Positions 58,051-64,000 of a stretch of DNA of 64,000 nucleotides are shown piece after piece. How positions within the stretch are numbered: position 1 is the stretch's first letter; each line of letters begins with the position of its first letter. The stretch comes from Hawksworthiomyces lignivorus. Taxonomy: Eukaryota; Ascomycota; Sordariomycetes; Ophiostomatales; Ophiostomataceae. The stretch is from NCBI GenBank assembly GCA_002917075.1, contig NTMA01000029.1, positions 312,810 through 376,809 on the forward strand, given 5' to 3'. The translations under genes were made by a program, and so were the position numbers. The notes beneath the pieces are model-generated. The model was not told where the DNA came from and ran no database searches. It saw nothing but the letters and a program-made list of their open reading frames with translations.

Positions 58051-59068
58051 TTATAACTCATCTCGATCCGGCACGTCAAGGCTTTCGCGTCCAGCTTGCC
58101 GCTCTTCGCGTGTATGCCTGCGCTCGGAGCGGCGGGCGTTGCGCATGAGAATGTCCCACAGCAAGCGCTGGTCGCGGCCGTGTTCTGTCTCGAGAACATG
58201 CTCTGCGCGAATTTTGAAATAGACGTCCACCTTGGAGTGCTCATGGTCGGCCTTGGAGTGCTCGTAGACCCAGGCCACGACGGAGTCGTCCTTCGCGGCA
58301 TGCTCGTACCGCCTTAGATCGGAGAATGAGTCTGCGTGGTTCAATTAGAAATACCGCCCTCGTCTTCATCTCGACTCAGCGGCATCAGTCTGGCCACTTA
58401 CCCTCGCACTTGCTGCCCTTGGCATTCCACAGTGGCAAAATGGGATAGATCTGCCCGGGCGCGAAGAACACCACCTTGTCTCTGTCTGCTACGTTCGGCA
58501 GTTTCCATTCTGATGGCTCCGCTCCTTCTGTCGGCACAACCCTAAGGGGCGCCGTCTCGGTGGCCGTCGCCGCCACTTTGCGGGGCTTTTTCTGGAAGAC
58601 CATGAACCGCCAGCGCCGGCCATCGTCCGTCTCGGGCTTGCGCATTTCGTTGTCCTCGATCCACTTGCGCACGTATCCGGGCAGCTCACGCCACTCCATC
58701 ATAAGGATCTCGCGCTGCATGCCGCCATGGTCGACACCGTCCCAGCTGCCCGGATAGATACGTCCAGCAATAAATTTCTCTATGGCGTCAGAGAAGGGGT
58801 GGAGGACATGGCCTTCACCTCGCCGCAAATCACCAAGCCTAAAACTTTTTGCGTGAAACTTTTTATGAACATTGCATTTGGTATCGAAGCCCATGGGTGG
58901 GTCACCGTTGTCGGGGAATGGACGATGCCAGTTCCAGTGAGCAACTGTAGGAAACTCATGAACGTCCCAGTTGATAAAGGCCTTGCCGCCCTTTTCGTAG
59001 GCTAGCGCTTGGTGGCCTGCCGTCTGTAGCAACAGTGGCAGCAAAACGCCTGCTGCTGTTGTCTTCAT
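58051..59068 (-). CDS. Unknown protein with signal peptide and C-terminal RDEL
   Basis: Two exons (59068-58402 and 58331-58051) joined in phase 1 by a 70-nt intron give 315 aa. A signal peptide (MKTTAAGVLLPLLLQTAGHQALA) opens the protein and no other membrane segment is seen. The body is rich in Trp, His and charged residues (HEFPTVAHWNWHRPFPDNGD, GSWDGVDHGGMQRE, WRELPGYVRKWIEDNE). The last four residues are RDEL, a variant of the KDEL/HDEL ER-retrieval signal, so the protein could reside in the ER lumen. I do not recognise the family. The second exon is highly charged and helical. ER residence is an inference from two terminal signals. Confidence 0.78.
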
Positions 59069-59944
59069 GGCGAAAACGTGTAGAACAGAAGGGAAGCAAC
59101 TTATTAATGTAAGCTCTCTTGCTAGATCCTTAAACGAATGTTAGGATCAGCACGAAAGAAAGCTGCGTTCAAAACGGTGAGCTCTAAAGAGTGCGACCAA
59201 AGAAAACTTGAAGGAGATGAAAAGAACACGGAGCATCCACGACAATCCTTTTTGGCATGCTTAAGCAAAATGCGGAGAAAATAAGCTTGTGCGAGTCAAC
59301 TATCTTTATGAACATTATTACCATAATTATTGTCATAAGTGCATTGTTTCTGCTTGCAATGTCCTATATCAAGGCACTACGACATACCTAAGCTGTTCCC
59401 GATAACAAAGAACGAGCATATGTTTTCTTCTGCAGCCAATTAAAATAGTCTACAGCGGCATGTTCTGGAATTGATTGAATACAGGCTAATATGGAGAGAA
59501 TGGGAGCTGAGAAGAGTGGCGAGCCAGCGTAGCCACCTATTACTGAAGTCGGTATATCTCGCTTCTTCGATAATATTCCATCTCAGAAAGGACGAATTTA
59601 TTTCAGAGAGAACGTGTCCTTTTGTCCAGTTTCACGTACATATCTTGGGCGAGGTCAATATCGTGGTCACAAGACGCGGCTGGAGCCTCATTCGGTAGTT
59701 TGGACCTCTGAATTAGTTCTAAGAATACTACTGGCTAGTAAATCGAGAAATTTTCTGTGTTATAGAAGATCAATTTGATTTATGATGCAAAATGTCGTGC
59801 TGTCTACTTCGCAAATGTTGCTAAGAATCCACCGCAAAAACAGCCACTTAAGGCATGATGCACTAAGAAATTTCGTATTATTTCAGTTCTTTCAACATGC
59901 GTTTTGATATGCTGATAATCATCAACTAGCAAAAAAGAACATGA
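59069..59944. other. Intergenic, no gene seen
   Basis: A 0.9 kb AT-rich gap between two minus-strand genes, holding the promoter of the RDEL-protein gene and the 3' flank of the ABC transporter gene. No recognisable product. Confidence 0.4.
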
Positions 59945-62900
59945 TTACAATTCCTGGCTAGTACTGGTCGTTCTTGTTTCGTCGGATTTGACAGGAGCTG
60001 CGTGAATCACCCGACCATTTTCCAGAACAACTGAAAAGTCGGCATCCCGCACGGCCTCGACACGATGCGCGATAGTTATGACAGTGCTGTGGCGCAGTTC
60101 TTCTCGGAGAACGTCCTGAATGTGAAATGCAGTTTTCTTGTCGATAGACGCAGTAGCCTAGGGAAGTAAGCAAAATGTCGCAATAAGAAACCATTGGAAC
60201 ACCAAAACATTAAAAGTAAACTGCCAAGTAAACTTACTTCATCCAAGATAACAATGGGACTCCGCCGCAAGACGGCACGACCAAGACCGATCAGTTGGCG
60301 CTGGCCCTGGCTCATATTCTTGCCGCCGCCATCAACACGGCTATTCAATGTAAAGTCTCCCGCAGCGTCGCCAAGAACACGCTGAAGTACAAGCTCACAT
60401 TCTTCGTCGGTATGGTCACCAACAGGGTCCAAATTCTGCCGCAGGTTACCAGGGAAAAGCACCGGGTCCTGCGCCACGAAACTGATGCGTTGACGCAGAG
60501 TGTGTTTGTTGACAGTAGCTACATTCATGTTACCAATGTAGATGCTTCCTTGCGTGGTTTCATTATTGTCTGGCAAAATTGTCCCTAGCAGCGTCAATGC
60601 CAGTGTACTCTTTCCTGATCCAGTGCGGCCAGTAACAGCAACAGTTGATCCAGCAGGAATGCGCATGGAAATCTCGCGCAAACTTGGCTCGAGGTGAGGA
60701 GCATAGCGGACGGTGACATTGTCAAAAATAATGTCATCATTGGTCGTAGGCCAGGCAGCTGGTGGGTTAACATCACCTACAGGTTCCCGGTCTAGATCAA
60801 GTAGCTCCGTGACACGTTCGACAGAGACAAATTGCATCTGCAGCTCACCATACCGACGGCACAACACCTGTGTAGCATTGACGAAATTAGCAGCGGCCGT
60901 GAGCACAAAGGCTACAAGACCACTTGATAAGCCTGTTGCTAATGCCGTCATCGTCAGAGCAAATGTGGAAAGTGCCGTCAACGCATTAAAGCGCCACTGC
61001 AGCCAGGCTTGGAGAGACCAATAAAAGTGATCCATGCGTTGGAAAGCGTCGGTAGTGAGAATAATGCGTTCCTGGAAATGTGGTTGTACGCGGAATGCAC
61101 GCACCGTGGTTAAACCTTCGAGGAGAGTGCCAAAGTTAGACATGAGAGGCGAGAGTGAGACCATTTCAAGGCGTCGAAGGGACTGTGATGCTGGCAAAAA
61201 GCGGAAAAAGATCAAGACGAAAGCAGATGTCATGAAAATAGCCATAGCCAAGAATGTTGGAGTTGCCGTCGCAATCACCAGGATAGACGACAGCCAATTC
61301 AAAAGAAACCATGCGCAACGATGAATCTGTTGTGCAATAGCGCCGTCAATTGTACCAATGTCGGAAGTAACACGGTTCATCAAGCGCCCAACAGGAGTGA
61401 CGTCGAAGAAGCGGAATGGTGCCGCGCTGACCCTTATCATTACTTGTTGGAATACCTGCTTTCCAGCAGTATAAGTGATGGCAATCAAGGTAAGATCTGC
61501 GAATACGCGAAAGAAAAGCGAGCCCAATGCCAGAATGGTAAACCAGAAAAGCCAAGGACCGACATCTATTTCCGGGGAAGGGAGGCCAAAATCACCATCT
61601 AACCATCCAGTGCTATTTACAGCGCCAGGGCGAAGCACTGTAGCGATAGAAAACATGTCTTCATCACCGTGAGATGCAGTTGCCAAGACATGAGTCGAAG
61701 GAAGGAGAGATGATGCCGCTTTAGACATCATTCCCATTATAGCACTCTGGCTGTATGCTTCACCCCACAACTTGAGAAAATATAGATATGCAATCTTAGA
61801 GATGCGGAAGCCGATAAAGCTCACAATTACAATGAACCACCAGTGCATCCCACCAGCCTTAATATATCGCCAGTAGACTGAGAGCATAACGCCGCCATGG
61901 GCACGGTGTTCTTCTTCGATGAACTTATTTGCGCTCTTTTTCGCGGGAGCTTCGTTGGCATCAGTAGTACCATTGGAATCATCGTTCTGTTGGGAGGATC
62001 CAGAAGCCTCAGCATCATTTTCACCAGCTGTGCTTCCTTCACTATCTTCGCCTATTCCAATAACGGTAGACTGAGTAGCAGAGGCAGAGAAACCAGATGA
62101 TTGTCGAACTAGGTCAGCGTCTATTTTCGTCACAATGCCTTGTTCATCGCTAACTTCGTAAATCTGATCTGCATAATCTGCAGCAAGGTCCAATCGATGG
62201 GTGACAAATATAACAAGACGATCGCGCATAAGACCAGAAGTTGCGAAGAGTCTCTTCATAATAGATTCGCCAGTGTTATGATCAAGGGCTGCGATTGGAT
62301 CATCAAGAAGCAAAATGCGCGCTCGGCTGTAGACAGCGCGGGCGAGTGCAACGCGGGCCTTCTGGCCACCAGAAAGACCAATTCCATTTTCGCCAACGTT
62401 CGACAGGTCACCAGCTTCAAATTCGGCGAAATCAGGAAGCAAGCAGCAAGCTTCAATGACACGATTGTACCGTTGCTCGTCATAGGGCAGACAGAACAGG
62501 ATGTTCTCACGAACAGTCATGCTCTGCAACCAGGGCATTTGTGCACAGTAGCCGATGGTTTCCTTAGGGACTGACCGTGTACCACCGTGCTGGTCCATTT
62601 CTCCTAGCATTGACATCAGAAGCGCTGTCTTGCCTGTGCCGACTTTGCCACAAATGACTGTGAGACCACTTCCATCCGCAACAAAGTTGACCTTTGACAG
62701 AATATATGTCTGTGCTGTCGGCCAAGAAAAAGCGGCACCCTGAATTTCTATGTGCAGGGGGCCAGGAGGGCGAATAATTCCATCCACAACAATATCATTC
62801 TGAACTTGCTTCAGCACATCACCTTCTTCGCTGTCGCTGCCATCTTTCTCCGGCTCGGCCATGAATGCCTCAATGCGGCGCATGGCAACATTGGCATTTA

Positions 62901-63999
62901 GCAAAACGGTAATGAGGTCAGGCAATTCACGCAAACTTTGCTCAAGCAAATTGAATAAGTTGAGCGCGGGAAACGCAACATCAATGGTGAGTGGTCGCTT
63001 TTCAATAACGGTGAATGCGTAGAATGCTGCCACAGGAAAGAAAGTAGCTGCCGTTTGGTTGACGACAAAGATACACTTTGAAATCAGGTTCGTGATAACG
63101 CGGTAACGCAGTTCTTTCTGGCGTGCTGTGAGAATATCGGCCAGCCATTTGTCCTGCCAGTCATACCATCTCAGGTGGCGGATCGACTCAATGAATTGTG
63201 ATGTGATCTGCAGTTTGATATCGGTGACAGCCCGGCGAGCGAGCTCCCACCGAACAAGGATGCGAACAATGAAGACGTTCACTACCTGAGCCAGAACTAT
63301 AACGAATATGCCAAGCAGGGATGCGCCTCCAAGAACGCGCCAGAGCAAAAAGATGGACAGGAAGAAATTTAGCGGCTTTGTGAATAGGGTAGGAAATTCC
63401 CAGAATCGTTGAGCCACCTCGTAGACATCATTTCGCATAAGATTCAAGATCTTGCCGGTGGATGCAGGTGCGTTGCCAGTAGCGACACTATCGGCAATCT
63501 CACTCATGCCGCCCAACCCGCCCGCAGCAGCTCCTGGACGGGCACCTCCACCGCCGCCGCCACCACCGCCACCACCACCTCCTCCTCCTCCTCGACCTAC
63601 TAACACTCTCGGTCTGACTACTGAGTCACTCCTTTTCTTAATACTCTTCTTTCCTTCAGTGGCACCAGTGAGACCGGGGAATGTGAAAGCCTTTCGCCGC
63701 AAAGTTTTTTCGTAGATCATGGTGATAAGTTCACCTCGCGACCGCTCATAACAGCGTCGAGTAAACCAGAGAGAAAAAACACCGGCCTGTGCCCGGATAA
63801 TATTCGTAATGCAGATGAATACTGCATAAATAGACGCAACCCGGACGCTTGGATTGGGGCCTTCCATGGCGGCAAGCAGCTGCTTGAGGAGGACAATGGG
63901 CAGCATAGACAGGACAGAATCAATGATACCGAGAGTAGAGGTAATAATCAGGTCAGGTGCATTGACTTTCACTATACGAGCCGTGACGGAGCCTTTCAC
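59945..63999 (-). CDS. MRP-type (ABCC) ABC transporter, 5' end beyond window
   Basis: The visible part is at least 1324 aa in two exons (63999-60238 and 60157-59945). The 80-nt intron splits the NBD2 Walker B region so that ILDE joins ATASID. Order: first membrane domain, NBD1 (Walker A GKVGTGKT, signature LSGGQKARVALARA, Walker B ILLLDDP), linker, second membrane domain, NBD2 (Walker A GRTGSGKS, signature MSQGQRQLIGLGRA, then IAHRVEAV switch His). The domain pairing and the asymmetric first nucleotide site fit full-size ABCC exporters of conjugates or drugs at the vacuole or plasma membrane. A 16-Gly tract lies in a cytosolic loop of membrane domain 1. The start and any TMD0 are outside the window. 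Confidence 0.93.
63544..63592 (-). repeat. Trinucleotide repeat encoding poly-Gly in the ABC transporter
   Basis: On the coding strand a run of GGN codons, mostly GGA then GGT/GGC, encodes 16 Gly flanked by Arg (VGRG... to ...GGARPGAA). It lies in a cytosolic loop between membrane helices. Triplet repeats like this can vary in length without breaking the frame. Confidence 0.88.
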
Positions 64000-64000
64000 A

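Overview
The window looks like chromosomal DNA from a filamentous ascomycete, probably a Sordariomycete. Protein genes carry short introns (55-101 nt) with GTRAGT-like donors and YAG acceptors. The families are typical of filamentous fungi: Zn2Cys6 regulator, MFS transporters, LysM/chitin-binding secreted protein, Rds1-like ferritin-like protein, GFA-domain enzymes, VWA-Vint protein and MRP-type ABC transporter. Gene density is about one gene per 2.7 kb, with several long gene-poor stretches. I saw no rRNA, tRNA, CRISPR array or intact transposon. The exact genus cannot be read from the sequence.

Layout. 1-7 kb: Rds1-like protein (cut by the window start), a 4 kb gene-poor stretch, then a secreted protein made of two tandem DUF8021 modules. 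8-13 kb: DHA1 MFS transporter, GFA-domain protein, aldo/keto reductase. 14-19 kb: orphan 126-aa protein, small RhoGAP, VWA-Vwaint-Vint protein. 19-23 kb: long gene-poor stretch ending in a pyrimidine-rich leader and a 47-aa microprotein with three CxxC pairs. 23-33 kb: a compact putative catabolic cluster of AtuA-like (DUF1446) protein, Zn2Cys6 regulator, alpha/beta hydrolase and a dead ACS-type MFS transporter. 33-39 kb: secreted NMT1/SsuA-like solute-binding protein and a large calpain. 39-44 kb: gene-poor. 44-54 kb: MFS transporter, NiCoT nickel/cobalt transporter, sugar-porter MFS, ADP-ribosylglycohydrolase and a protein with two GFA domains. 56-64 kb: LysM/chitin-binding protein, a signal-peptide protein ending in RDEL, and an MRP-type ABC transporter running off the window end.

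The most interesting unit is the 23.8-33.3 kb cluster. An identical 15-bp inverted repeat (AAGCGAATTTCGCTT) lies upstream of the AtuA-like gene and again between the divergent hydrolase and transporter genes, with further partial copies. A Zn2Cys6 regulator sits between them. The transporter has three in-frame TAG codons, each explainable as a CpA-to-TpA (RIP-type) change, plus a one-base frameshift, while the other cluster genes are intact.

Exon structures were built by hand from splice signals and reading-frame continuity. Totals divide by three in every complete multi-exon model, but none has been checked against transcripts.
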